Assembly: GCA_013368315.1 (NCBI GenBank)
Contig: JAACJM010000049.1
Coordinates: 248,001 to 312,000, forward strand
DNA length: 64,000 nucleotides
Source: Tetrapyrgos nigripes
Lineage: Eukaryota; Basidiomycota; Agaricomycetes; Agaricales; Campanellaceae
Direction of reading: 5' to 3'
Below the pieces are notes generated by a model that ran no database searches, had not been told where the DNA came from, and worked only from the letters and a program-made list of their open reading frames with translations. The position numbers and the translations under genes are program-made. Within the stretch, counting starts at the first letter, position 1, and each line of letters starts with the position of its first letter. Positions 35,393 to 45,149 of the stretch are shown here, one piece after another.

Positions 35393-36266
35393 AGTAGATT
35401 ACATCTCGAAGCTCCTCTGGTAAACAGAGGGCATTAGGAAGTTGATTGGCAACCACACATTGACCAAGTCGTCCGCGCGACAACTCATCAGCAGGGTTCT
35501 TAGCCGACTCAACGTAAACAAGGGTAGGGAAAAGGAAAAGAGGGTTTAGGACATCAAACGTTCTTCGAATGGACATGTTAATCCAGTAGTTGGGGCTGCG
35601 AGCTTTGGTGATGGCCCCAATGGTACCCTGGTTATCCGAGTGTATAATAATACTCTCGTCCTTGAAATCCAAGTGGGCTAACCAATGGACCAAAAGCTCG
35701 ACAGCGATAGTCTCCAACCAGCAGATATCACGGCCAGGCACCTTCCAGTGATCGGTAAGGTGGTAGCGAACCCATTTCTGTCCAATAACAATACCAATAC
35801 CCCAGTCGGTAGAGGCATCAACATATAGATGATGATCAACCGGTGAAGATCTGGGAACCAGCTGTCGGTAATAGGAAGGGTCGGCAAGAACATCCCTCCA
35901 CCACTTCAGATCCTTCATAAGTATGCGCGACGGGTAACGGTAAATGTAATAGTCGCCCTTGAAAGACGACGCGAAGTTGGAGATAGAGGGGAGCCGAGTA
36001 CGCCCTTCTCGGTAAACAAAGGAGCAGTGGCAGAGGTATCCATGGATCTTCTCCATAATCTTAAGTTGACATCGACTGGATTTGTAATCATGGAGGAAGG
36101 TGTCGATACGAGTAAGGTATTTGAGACGCTTCTCCTCTGGTAGGGAAACTCGCCTCTGTACCAGATCCCAAAGGAAACCAATAAAGACTGTGACGAAGTC
36201 AAATTCGTCATCGCCTTTGTCAACAGTGTGCCACGGAGCTTTGAGGTCTTCGATTCGCTTCAACAT
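35385..36266 (-). CDS. C-terminal RT/RNase H fragment of a DIRS/Ngaro-like retroelement
   Basis: 293 codons from the first ATG; the open frame extends about 35 bases further upstream (TRPYPYNKSLMLKR). Motifs: FIGFLWDLVQRRVSLPEEKR, typical of the thumb/connection after the RT domain, then an RNase H domain with HLYVDASTDWGIGIVI (first Asp), HSDNQGTIGAI (third-block Asp) and VESAKNPADELSRG (last block). The RT palm with YxDD is absent, so the element is 5'-truncated and not autonomous. The ORF ends in an 8 nt overlap with the recombinase ORF, which suggests coupled translation in the intact ancestor. Confidence 0.7.
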   Translation of the reverse strand: MLKRIEDLKAPWHTVDKGDDEFDFVTVFIGFLWDLVQRRVSLPEEKRLKYLTRIDTFLHDYKSSRCQLKIMEKIHGYLCHCSFVYREGRTRLPSISNFASSFKGDYYIYRYPSRILMKDLKWWRDVLADPSYYRQLVPRSSPVDHHLYVDASTDWGIGIVIGQKWVRYHLTDHWKVPGRDICWLETIAVELLVHWLAHLDFKDESIIIHSDNQGTIGAITKARSPNYWINMSIRRTFDVLNPLFLFPTLVYVESAKNPADELSRGRLGQCVVANQLPNALCLPEELRDVIYYA

Positions 36267-36483
36267 CAGGGACTTGTTGTAAGGGTAAGGACGCGTCTGA
36301 GGGAGCGAGCGTCAGATGGAGGAAGTGAGCGAGAGGCCTTAGACAAATCTGCCACATACTGCAGATTCGTCAGCAAGGGCATCGCCACTTCGTCCCGCTA
36401 GCTTATCCTAGGATAAGCACTTTGTGCTTATCTCGGATTTTCGGACGCGACCGAGTGTATTTTGGGGTATACTCTGCTGCAGC

Positions 36484-36850
36484 TGTTGAAATATATACCT
36501 TCCATGTATAGTAACTATGATTCTATATGGAGTTATTATGAAACTTCTACGTAGCTATAAGTATGCTAGTCCTCCAGGACATTCTCCGGACATTACTCTT
36601 ATCTTCTACTATGTAGTGATATCCTTGTAGATAGCAATATGGCCAATGGCAATATCCTCTTAGTCTCTAGGTATGTCCATGGACAATGTAGATATTAGTA
36701 ATTACATGCTCTTTATCTAGTATAAAAGCTCTCTGTAAAGTCGTAGATACTACAGAACAATATCTAGTTCTATCTGCTATACAAGTAACTCGTATCTAAG
36801 CTCTACAAGCTTTCTACTCAGCCCTCTATTTGGTGAGCTCTACTGACTGG
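36484..36850. repeat. Possible solo LTR-like segment
   Basis: AT-rich DNA starts with tgttgaaatatata, has a TATA-like stretch (ctagtataaaagctctctg near 36720) and is followed by a hairpin (gaatatttgctgc…gcagcgaatattc, 36861-36893). Composition and the TATA box resemble fungal LTRs. I found no matching second LTR or target duplication, so this is tentative. Confidence 0.25.
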
Positions 36851-37087
36851 TCACCCTACGCTGAATATTTGCTGCTTCATTAGCAGCGAATATTCTTCCA
36901 TGGATATAGTGCTTTTGGGGGGCTATAGAGCTCAGCGGGTCGTTATATGCCCATGAGGGATCAGTACGATCAGTCCCAAGCGCAAAACAAGCCTTATATG
37001 CACCGTCATTTTTGGTCGGTCCGAAAAGCGCAACGCGGATTTCGCACGTGGCCGCGTAGCGCAAACTGTCTAATGTAAATAATGACA

Positions 37088-37433
37088 CGCTTCTGCTTCA
37101 CAGACAACCTTCCGTTTGGACTCGTTTGGACTCGTAAGACGTGTTGCAGTCACTTCCCGTTGTCCCTTATACACTCGTACGAGAGCAACTGCGGTTCTCG
37201 AGGCCTACGTCCCAAAAGGTTTATTACTATTGTTGGCCTAATTTTGTATCACTGTCAGCATGGGTGCTTTCCAGCAGGCCAACATTCACTATTCCAAGCC
37301 AGTATATATACATGCTTCTCCTTCACAGACCACCTTGCGTTTGGACTCGTACGACATACTGCAGCTACTTTACGTTGTCCCTTACACGCTCGTACGAGAG
37401 CAACTGTGGTCCTCGAGGCCTATCCATCAAGCT
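37088..37433. repeat. Two imperfect direct repeats of about 120 bp, 225 bp apart
   Basis: 37088-37213 and 37313-37433 share cttctgcttcacagacaacc/cttctccttcacagaccacc, cgtttggactcgt, cgttgtccctta, ctcgtacgagagcaactg and ctcgaggccta. They lie just outside the right end of the TIR-flanked unit. Confidence 0.8.
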
Positions 37434-37634
37434 ACGCCACTTTGACGTCTTCTTCTCGGCCGAGTCTGCATTTTGCACTGTTCCCTTAGGTTCGATTCGA
37501 CAACCCAAGCCTACAAATTGAATTCAGCCCTTTGGTGGTTGTTATAAATCATCCCTTTTTCAAGAGCCAAGAAAACTGCGGATGATATCTGTTGTGCGTG
37601 TCGTCGAAGAAGGAAACACAACGTAGGCGCACGG

Positions 37635-37641
37635 TATATAA
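37635..37641 (+). promoter_or_regulatory. TATA box of the small secreted protein gene
   Basis: TATATAA sits 49-55 bp upstream of the start codon at 37690. Confidence 0.45.
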
Positions 37642-37689
37642 GTAACCCTCTAGTGACTATAGGCTCGGCAAGCACTTACACCGACTACG

Positions 37690-38443
37690 ATGACCATGAT
37701 GAACCTTTCTCTTTTTCTACGTCACTTCCTTGCTTTTACGACCGTGACTTTGATGGTTGCTGTATTCCTTGCTAATGACGCAGGTAAGTGCGTCCGGTCC
37801 TCATGAACTGAGCTCGGACTAATTCCCGAGCAACGCTTCAAAAATCTTAGCCCTCGCCAGTCCAAACCCACTTCCAAACACTCAAAACCTCCTCCCTCGT
37901 CAACGATTCGGCCCTGGCGGATTCAACGGTGGAGTGTTTAATGAAAACGTTCCCTCCCAATGCCAGAGTCAGTGCACTGGAGTGAATAATAATTCGACTT
38001 TTGGGGTAAGTCTGCGACTCATGGCCCTACTATGTTTTGGAACTACTTATGAACTTGAATGCGTTTATGTATTTTTCTACAGTGTACCGAAACAAACGTC
38101 AACCAAGCTGCTTCCTGCCTCAACTGTATTGTCAGTACAGGACAAATGTCTCAATCTATCGCTCAGCAATGTTTGAATGGTGCGTTCATCCAATAAGTTC
38201 TTCAGTCTCCTTTCCTTCTCTTCCTCATTTCTCTACACTTTTACATATGTAGACTACGCCGCCTCCTGCGCCGCCCGTGGAACGGCTGTTCAAACTGCCA
38301 ATCTCCAGGCCACAGCTACGGCTTCTGCGGAGAATCTTGCTGCTAATGGTGCTATCGGATTTAGTGCTATTGGGATCGTTTCGTATGGAATGTGGGCGGC
38401 GGTTGTAGCCTTGGGTGTGGGTACTGTGATGCTGAATGTTTGA
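37690..38443 (+). CDS. Small secreted Cys-rich protein, probably GPI-anchored
   Basis: Function unknown; a typical basidiomycete cell-surface or effector-size protein. Exons 37690-37783, 37851-38005, 38083-38179, 38253-38443 (537 nt, 178 aa). A signal peptide (MTMMNLSLFLRHFLAFTTVT and more hydrophobic residues) is followed by a Gly/Phe-rich linker with a possible Kex2-like RQR site. Then come six Cys in the pattern C-x3-C, C-x10-C-x2-C, C, and C in DYAASCAARG, then an Ala/Thr-rich region. It ends in a hydrophobic tail (GFSAIGIVSYGMWAAVVALG). The tail and the Ala/Ser/Asn residues before it fit a GPI signal. It lies between mobile DNA and a tRNA gene. Confidence 0.82.
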
Positions 38444-38628
38444 ATCAAGAGACAATAATTAGCATCTCTACGAGTGTATTTCTTAAGCTTCTTTCTACGA
38501 ACTCCTGTGTGCCTCTCGTTATCCAGCGAGGTGGTAGAATTGTTTTTTGGGAACTTGAGCGTACTTCCGAGATGCTCCTCGAACCTCGGACCTCGGGATA
38601 TTTTTGGAAAACTTCGCTCTTTTAGACA

Positions 38629-38725
38629 GCCCGCCTAGCTCAATCGGATAGAGCGTCAGACTTTTAAGGCGGTGTTGACGGCATTTGAAATCTGAAGGCT
38701 GCGAGTTCGACCCTCGCGGTGGGCT
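38629..38725 (+). tRNA. tRNA-Lys(TTT) with 23 nt intron
   Basis: Acceptor, D arm and T arm match the tRNA-Lys(CTT) at 33905. The anticodon loop is CTTTTA-A, giving anticodon TTT. The intron (aggcggtgttgacggcatttg plus aa) is 23 nt, at the standard position. Mature length 74 nt. The ABM gene A block starts right behind it. Confidence 0.95.
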
Positions 38726-38876
38726 ATAAGTAGCTACCATTTGACTATTTTTTTCTTTCGTTGTTATTGCTGAAACTTGTAGCTACCGTTGAGTACATAC
38801 TTGTGTAGAGTCTACAACAATAGCACATTCCTTAAATTGAGAAAAGCTCTTCAGATCAATGTGATCATGTCAGGTT

Positions 38877-39706
38877 TCAGCATTCTGTAGGTATGACTGG
38901 GGTTGACATACCATCCACGAAATCCAGGGAAACAGAAGCAATGATTTCTGTATCAGCTAGGAAATCTTGGATGTGGGGTAGACTTGCATGGGTCATCAAT
39001 GCTGTTTTATCTGTCACACACACACAGAGACTCAGTGAGTACGTACTCTAGTGCTAATGCAATTCACATTAAAACTCACTGAGGTATTCCTCCTGCAGAA
39101 TAGAGCAAATTAACCTTGTTCAATCTCAGATAGTCAAGGGTGTGTATTTACTCACAAAAGCAACACATTCTCCAGTCGGCTGACCACCACAATCCAAAAC
39201 TCGCAAAATGCGATAGGTTAACTGAAGGTGTGAAAGCAAGTAAGTGTGATTTGAGTATCTCAGAGCAGTGATCATTAACTGATGGTTGTAGATACTAATA
39301 CTTACAGTACCAGGCTCCTTGTCAGAGTATGCATGTTGCTTGGCTGTAGCCATTGTCTCTTCAAATTTGGTTTGCTGCATGGTGATTCTGAAAAAAAGAC
39401 AACATGGTAGCTCCGAGTCAGTATTGATATATTCTGCCACCTGGAGTAGACCTTTGTATAAAAAATTCACGTACCTTCTCTGGATTGATCTTCAATTTGG
39501 CGATAATAGTCAGTTTTCCTGATTTAGTTTCCCTGTAGTTGCAAGAAGTAAGTATGTCAGTATGAAGATATGTTGGCCACATCCAAGCTTCATCATCAGA
39601 ATAGGTACTGCCAGGGCTGAGGGAGCCTGGGGGTGGCCACATTTGAACATAAAGAGAAAGAGACAGTGACTTACAGAACAGGTTCAAGGACATCTAAGAG
39701 ACCCAT
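38877..39706 (-). CDS. ABM-fold (dimeric alpha/beta barrel) protein, copy A
   Basis: A small protein of the antibiotic-biosynthesis-monooxygenase fold; such proteins can be heme-degrading or quinol monooxygenases, but the activity here is unknown. Minus exons: 39675-39706, 39475-39532, 39306-39374, 39156-39221, 39080-39092, 38877-39010 (372 nt, 123 aa). Landmarks: KSGKLTIIAKLKINPEK (first strand), the helix TKFEETMATAKQHAYSDKEP, the strand TLTYRILRVLD, CVAFEEYLNKTALMTHASLP, and the last strand ASVSLDFVDG. Fold assignment rests on this order and length. Exon 5 is a 13 nt microexon. A second copy with the same exon structure is at 50352-51123. Copy A has a slightly longer C-terminus, GMSTPVIPTEC. 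Confidence 0.75.
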
Positions 39707-39961
39707 TTTCAATGCTTTCAAAGAAATCAGAGACAGAGAGAAAGAGAGTTGGCCAAGGTTTCGATGAAGATTCCTTGCTGGATTGTCATTGCATTTTCTC
39801 CTGCTTTTAAAGACCTCTGGACAAGTTTATAAATAAATCTACAGCCTTCATAGTCATCTCCTTGCAAACCTGCAGTTGGATTCGATGACTACAATGGGCA
39901 TTGTGCTAACATGGATCTCAGAGATGAGGAGATGGAGATTTTACTGGACAGGAGTAAATTG

Positions 39962-40955
39962 CAAGGGGGACCCGGGATTGCAGACCGGTACACTCCGGGG
40001 GTCGGTCGGTCAGGTCATTGAGGTTGTTAAAAATTTTTGGAAGTGTGAAATTTTTTATGGTTTACAGGCTTGTATCAGTGTAATTATGGGTCCTTTTATA
40101 GTTCTTGACTTAGTTCTTGTCATCCAGAGCTGTCTTGGAAGGTGATTGAGCCATTTGGCGTACATCCAATGAGTTGGCCCTAGTGAACTGCAGGGATATC
40201 CCCCGGGTATTTTTGGGCGTACTGGTACCCCTACCCGCGAAAACCCTTACCCGTCAGAAGGGTACGGGTTTGTACCCCTGGCGGGTAACCCGTCAGTTCA
40301 CAAGTATATATATATAATGTAACTATCTAAATCCAACTACTCGCTATGGAATATTATTTTTTGAAGGTGGGATACATCAGTTTTGCTTTGTTCAAGCATT
40401 CAGCCACAGTGATCAAGGCTTTCTGGCGTGTGAACAGCGACGTGTCACTTACCCATATTTGGATGTCGTGGTGGCAAAATACTATTATTGAACTATGTAC
40501 TAAAGAATTACACAGAACGTACTCAAAGTAGTGAATATATTGAGGTAAACTACAGGTACAAAATTTTGGATGGCGGGTACGGCAGGTCTGCCTTACGGGT
40601 AAGGGTCAGCACAGGTTTTGAAATCCATACCCGTACCCTTGAGACCCCTACCCGTGACCCCCCACAACCCCCCAAACCCCTGCTTCTCACTAGTTGGCCC
40701 GACACCCGCCACCCGAGTACCAATGTCTAGATACCCGTGTGGCCACCCCAGCGCGTTAGGATTAGGGCTTCCCTGCGAGGCGCACACCGCTGAGCCAAGG
40801 GTAAGCCAAAAATGGAAGGTCAGTATCACGTTGCACCTTCCATATATAGGCATACCTTCCCTATTTAGTAGGTATCGGTCGGTCGGTCGGGTCCCAGAGG
40901 CTGTTAAAAATTTTTTCGACGTAGTGTACGAAATCAAAATTTTCGGTCCCCCTTG
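39962..40955. mobile_element. hAT-type non-autonomous element A, 994 bp, with 8 bp TSD
   Basis: The ends are CAAGGGGGACC and GGTCCCCCTTG (11 bp perfect inverted repeat). The flanks are an 8 bp direct duplication, gtaaattg (39954-39961 and 40956-40963). An 8 bp TSD with CA-starting ends fits the hAT superfamily. No transposase frame is seen. Subterminal direct repeats near both ends share ggtcggtcgg and gttaaaaattttt. The inner part (40230-40640) has gggtacgggt/acccgtaccc motifs that recur at 10.0-10.9 kb. Confidence 0.9.
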
Positions 40956-40963
40956 GTAAATTG

Positions 40964-42962
40964 ACAATAAAGATTGAGTAAAGAATTGTGAAAGCTTAAC
41001 TCATTTGACATTTTTTTCACTTTATGAATAGTATGTCTGCTACAAAAGTGGCCATGATCAATAGAAAGCCTAGTGTTTGCTGTTCACATTGATATGGCAG
41101 GTAAACACCTGGCCATGCACCCCATCATTTTGCACACTTCTAATTGAAGTAGTGTGAACTCACTATATACACAATTGAACTTATGAATTGTCTAGCTTGT
41201 CCACTAGAATGACTCACAAGCAGGTATCCTTTAAGATGAAAGCTTTCATTTAGTTTAATCTCAAGAGTTTTACCATAAATGCAGTTGGTAACATACTGAT
41301 TGAAGCACACTTGAACAGTACTATCCTTCATTTGGGTCTAGTCACTAGACAAACCAGTTCATTTACCAGATTTCTGACTTTGTTTTACTGCTCTGACAAG
41401 AGACATCTTGTCTGGACTGCAATTGATGATGCATTCAACATGTAATTACAATCCCTGACTCCTACTAACACTCAACAATTACCTACGAACTGTGTATGGA
41501 CTCAGAGGCTTGACAGACCCTAGTAAACTACTATACAGTACTTAGCTAATCGTGTGGCTGACTATAAAAGCACACTACAATTACCTTATCATACAACAAC
41601 CACTTGTAACTGCAACGGCAATATGAGTATTGTTCCTGTGGAAAGCAGTGGTCTACAGTTCATCTTCAGTGGGAGGCGTCATACTCCTTGAGCTGCTTAT
41701 GTTCCACTTGTCATATTGTGCAGTCCTTGCGGAGGTGTACTAAGTCTTCTTCAATTCTGAGCCAGTGTCACAAACTGCTACAGTTCTTTGTCCTCCTTCC
41801 TCTTCTACTTCATTATTGAACCCATTTTCTGATCATTTGTCTATGGCATTTCCTTGATAAACCTTTTAAACCTTATATTACTGACTTTGAACCTTATAGA
41901 ACCTGTCAAACTCTATAATAACTATCAATTAATCTTCCATTCTATTGATCCTATGTTTCTCCTACATTTCTCCACTTTCTCCTATGTTTCTCCTATTTCT
42001 CCTATGTTTTTCCTATCACTTATTCATTACTTTTCTATATAAACCACTAGACATTCTAGCTAGTCCTTTAGTTCGTTCACTTCACCTCTGCTGCATACCA
42101 TACTACGCAGTGTAGAGCATAGTCAGCTTACTCGTTTCCCTTTCTCTACTTCTATCTCTCAATCTACTGCTTGTATCTGTCTTCATACTGTGTGACTTGG
42201 GTGGTTATTTGAGTGTATTGACAACCTTGACAGCCAGTTTTGTTTTCACCTTCGTCTTGCACTTAGTTTGTCTTTAGAGGTGGCTGCACCTATTCAAGCA
42301 GTGTATTACCATCCACTTCTGCCCATCTACAGTTTCGTTCTGTGTATTTGTTGGCGTATCACCACAGGGCACCCATATATCCTCTCTCCATCGTCTATAA
42401 TCTTCCTACCTGCATTCTACCTATCTCCTACCACATATTGATCCTCCCCGTCACCTACCTTTTACATCCTTTTACCCTTTACTCCCCATCTGAACTAGTC
42501 TTCTCCCAGTCAAAGTACTACTCCATGGCATCTTGACTTCAATTATACTTCTTTTGCTTCTTCTTTGAAGATTTGGTTCACCTAGAACTACTGTGAGAGC
42601 TTTAGCATCTCCCTATCCCCAAACTATACACCTCATCTTGAGTGGAAGGTAGTTGTTGGTTGAGTCATTCACCTTCAGCCCCATGCTCGGTGTCTCAACG
42701 TCTGAGGCAAAAGTTACCATTTGTGAACTGACATCAAACCTTATCCTCAGGATCAGAACAAACACATGGTTCTGTATTTGAAAATGAAATATCAAGGACA
42801 TTTACAAGAGACTATCAAAATGGGCAAATCACTTTTTGCAATTTATCAAAATTTTCTTCTTCCAGAAAAGAGAAATAAATAAACTAGTACTACAAGCAAA
42901 AAACACATTCCAAAGCTATCAAGATGTAGACATAGAAAATTTCCACTATATCCAGTGACTTA
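40964..42962. other. AT-rich intergenic region with degenerate repeats, no supported gene
   Basis: Low-complexity T-rich DNA. 41940-42010 has repeated tcctatgtttctcc units. 42345-42500 resembles 9835-9985. A minus-strand frame at 42613-42801 has no domain. The last part is the 3' flank of the WD40 reading frame. Confidence 0.45.
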
Positions 42963-44753
42963 TCAATCTTTATCTTTCCACATCTGGATCCAATTTTCAC
43001 CATAAACAAAATTACTCCAATCAACCTTGACAGTGAAATTAATTGCATTGGAAGGAATAGTGAGCACTTGTCTGCTGTCAGCAAATCCACCTCTCACATT
43101 TGGAGGTAACCACAGGATAAGCTTTGAATCTGACTGTAACGTATGCAGCCATCCCTGGGAATCAATATTGCAGGGTTCATTGGGGGGAGAGTGGGCATAT
43201 GATGTGAAAGCTTGATCATGAAGAACTTGGATATTCCATATTCCAACTGTTCTTTCGAAAGATCCAGACACCACATGCTTGCCATATGGAGAATATGCCA
43301 CTGACAAAACAGAACTAGTGTGGCCCTGCAATGGCTCTCTGACTTGCTTTCCAGTCTCAGTGTCCCATATCCTGACTGTTTGGTCATAAGATCCAGACAC
43401 CACATGCTTGCCATCTGAAGAATATGCCACTGACCAAACATAACCAGTGTGGCCCTGCAATGACTCTCCCACCTGCTTTCCAGTCTCAGTGTCCCATATC
43501 CTGACTGTTTGGTCTGAAGATCCAGACACCATGTGCTTGCCATCTGGAGAATATGCCACTGACCAAACATAATCAGTGTGGCCCTGCAATGGCTCTCCCA
43601 CTTGCTTTCCAGTCTCAGTGTCCCATATCCTAACTGTTTGGTCATCAGATCCAGACACCACATGCTTGCCATCTGGAGAATATGCCACTGATTGAACATA
43701 ACCAGTGTGGCCCTGCAATGGCTCTCCCACTTGCTTTCCAGCCTCAGTGTCCCATATCCTGACTGTTTGGTCATCAGAGCCAGACACCACATGCTTGCCA
43801 TCTGGAAAATATGCCACTGACTGAACATAACCAGTGTGGCCCTGCAATGGCTCTCCCACTTGCTTTCCAGTCTCAGTGTTCCATATCCTGACTGTTTGGT
43901 CATCAGATCCAGACACCACATGCATGCCATCTGGAGAATATGCCACTGATCGAATATAACCAGTGTGGCCCTGCAATGGCTCTCCCACTTGCTTTCCAGT
44001 CTCAGTGTCCCATATCCTGACTGTTTGGTCATCAGATCCAGACACCACATGCATGCCATCTGGAGAATATGCCACTGATCGAATATAACCAGTGTGGCCC
44101 TGCAATGGCTCTCCCACTTGCTTTCCAGTCTCAGTGTCCCATATCCTGACTGTTTGGTCATCAGATCCAGACACGACATGTGTGCCATCTGGAGAATATG
44201 CCACTGACCAAACAGAACCAGTGTGGCCCTGCAATAGCTCTCCCACTTGCTTTCCAGTCTCAGTGTTCCATATCCTGAATGTTTGGTCATCAGATCCAGA
44301 CACCACATGCTTGCCATCTGGAGAATGTGGCACTGACCAAACAGAACCAGTGTGGCCCTGCAATGGCTCTCCCACTTGCTTTCCAGTCTCAGTGTCCCAT
44401 ATCCTGACTGTTTGGTCATCAGATCCAGACACCACATGCTTGCCATCTGGAGAATATGCCACTGACCAAACAGAACCAGTGTGGCCCTGCAATGGCTCTC
44501 CCACTTGCTTTCCAGTCTCAATGTCCCATATCCTGACTGTTTGGTCTGAAGATCCAGACACCACATGCTTGCCATCTGGAGAATATGCCACTGACCAAAC
44601 AGAACCAGTGTGGCCATGCAATGGCTCTCCCACTTGCTTTCCAGTCTCAGTGTCCCATATCCTGACTGTTTGGTCTAAAGATCCAGACACTACATTCCTT
44701 CCTTTGGGAGAACATGCTAAAGAATATACTTCTGATTTAGCATTAATAATCAG
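42963..44753 (-). CDS. WD40-propeller part of a split NACHT-WD40 NLR gene
   Basis: The C-terminal, ligand-sensing half of a fungal NOD-like receptor of the HET-E/NACHT-WD class. The frame is open from the inserted element (44753) to the stop at 42963. It starts LLIINAKSEVYSLACSPKGR and has twelve WD40 units of 43 residues. The consensus holds SVAYSPDGKHVVSGSDDQ, then TVRIWDTETGKQVGEPLQGH. Most variation is at the first two residues of each unit (SV, YI, YV) and at residues K/T/M before HVV, the solvent-exposed sites seen to vary in such receptors. A diverged last unit follows (LILWLPPNVRGGFADSRQ, ending WIQMWKDKD). It has no start of its own, being normally fused to the NACHT part at 45063-47453. 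The opposite strand also stays open as a by-product of the repeats. Confidence 0.85.
   Translation of the reverse strand: MIINAKSEVYSLACSPKGRNVVSGSLDQTVRIWDTETGKQVGEPLHGHTGSVWSVAYSPDGKHVVSGSSDQTVRIWDIETGKQVGEPLQGHTGSVWSVAYSPDGKHVVSGSDDQTVRIWDTETGKQVGEPLQGHTGSVWSVPHSPDGKHVVSGSDDQTFRIWNTETGKQVGELLQGHTGSVWSVAYSPDGTHVVSGSDDQTVRIWDTETGKQVGEPLQGHTGYIRSVAYSPDGMHVVSGSDDQTVRIWDTETGKQVGEPLQGHTGYIRSVAYSPDGMHVVSGSDDQTVRIWNTETGKQVGEPLQGHTGYVQSVAYFPDGKHVVSGSDDQTVRIWDTEAGKQVGEPLQGHTGYVQSVAYSPDGKHVVSGSDDQTVRIWDTETGKQVGEPLQGHTDYVWSVAYSPDGKHMVSGSSDQTVRIWDTETGKQVGESLQGHTGYVWSVAYSSDGKHVVSGSYDQTVRIWDTETGKQVREPLQGHTSSVLSVAYSPYGKHVVSGSFERTVGIWNIQVLHDQAFTSYAHSPPNEPCNIDSQGWLHTLQSDSKLILWLPPNVRGGFADSRQVLTIPSNAINFTVKVDWSNFVYGENWIQMWKDKD
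43240..44690. repeat. Tandem array of about eleven near-identical 129 bp WD40 units
   Basis: Each unit contains cagatccagacaccacatgc, tgccatctggagaatatgcc and gtgtggccctgcaatggctc in plus-strand orientation. Units differ by only a few bases, far less than is usual for WD40 repeats. Such arrays change copy number by unequal recombination and may be collapsed or expanded in assemblies. Confidence 0.95.
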
Positions 44754-44761
44754 GAGATGGC

Positions 44762-45149
44762 CAAGGGGGGTCCAAATGGGAGAATTTCCATATAGGGGTG
44801 GTTAGTTAGTCCAGCCATCAGGCCACTAAAAATTTTAGGAACCCCCTATTTTTAGCCTGGATATTGGTCTAGAGGTCCTTTTTGGACATCATATACCCTA
44901 TCCAATGCAAATAGAAGTATCTCTCTGAGTCCCTTGTAGAACTGGGATGTTCTGTAAGTGTGTCACAGGCTGGTAGGGGCAGTGTGGCATGGGCTTGTAA
45001 GCCAGCAATCAACCAGCAACTAATCTAGCCAGGTTATCATTACCAAATATGGTATATCTTGCTTACATATAGTTAGTTAGTTCAGGCTGAGAGGCCCTTA
45101 AAACATTTTCCAACCCTATATGACTTTTTAACAGTTTGGACCCCCCTTG
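44762..45149. mobile_element. hAT-type MITE B, 388 bp, inserted in the NLR gene
   Basis: The ends are CAAGGGGGGTCCAAA and TTTGGACCCCCCTTG (15 bp perfect inverted repeat). An 8 bp target duplication, gagatggc, lies at 44754-44761 and 45150-45157. Near both ends are subterminal repeats (gttagttagt, then ggcc and taaaa-ttttt DNA) arranged as in element A. It has no coding capacity, so it is a MITE of the same family as element A. It interrupts the coding frame between the NACHT arm and the WD40 domain. Confidence 0.93.

Larger units (their letters stand above)
34088..37070. mobile_element. TIR-flanked unit carrying fragments of a tyrosine-recombinase (DIRS/Ngaro-like) retroelement
   Basis: The left end reads GACAGTTTGCGCT, then CACGTGCGA and ATCCGCGTTGCGC. 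The right end, in reverse complement, has the same blocks in the same order. The arms are about 43 bp with about five mismatches, and TA lies outside both ends (34086-34087, 37071-37072). Inside, on the minus strand, are an RNase H-containing ORF and a truncated tyrosine-recombinase ORF, followed by AT-rich DNA. DIRS elements have inverted terminal repeats of their own. This could therefore be the remnant of such an element, or a DNA transposon that captured retroelement DNA. Confidence 0.6.

Noticed and set aside
43094..44617. 507-codon second minus frame over the WD40 array
   Set aside because: It lies one base out of phase with the WD40 frame and repeats the same peptide; no start, splice link or family.
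43240..44690. CRISPR-like appearance of regular 129 bp repeats
   Set aside because: The repeats are contiguous, have no unique spacers and encode WD40 units; the DNA is eukaryotic.
44092..44805. 237-codon plus-strand frame over the WD40 array
   Set aside because: It is the mirror of the 129 bp repeats; the minus frame encodes a textbook WD40 domain, so this frame is a by-product.
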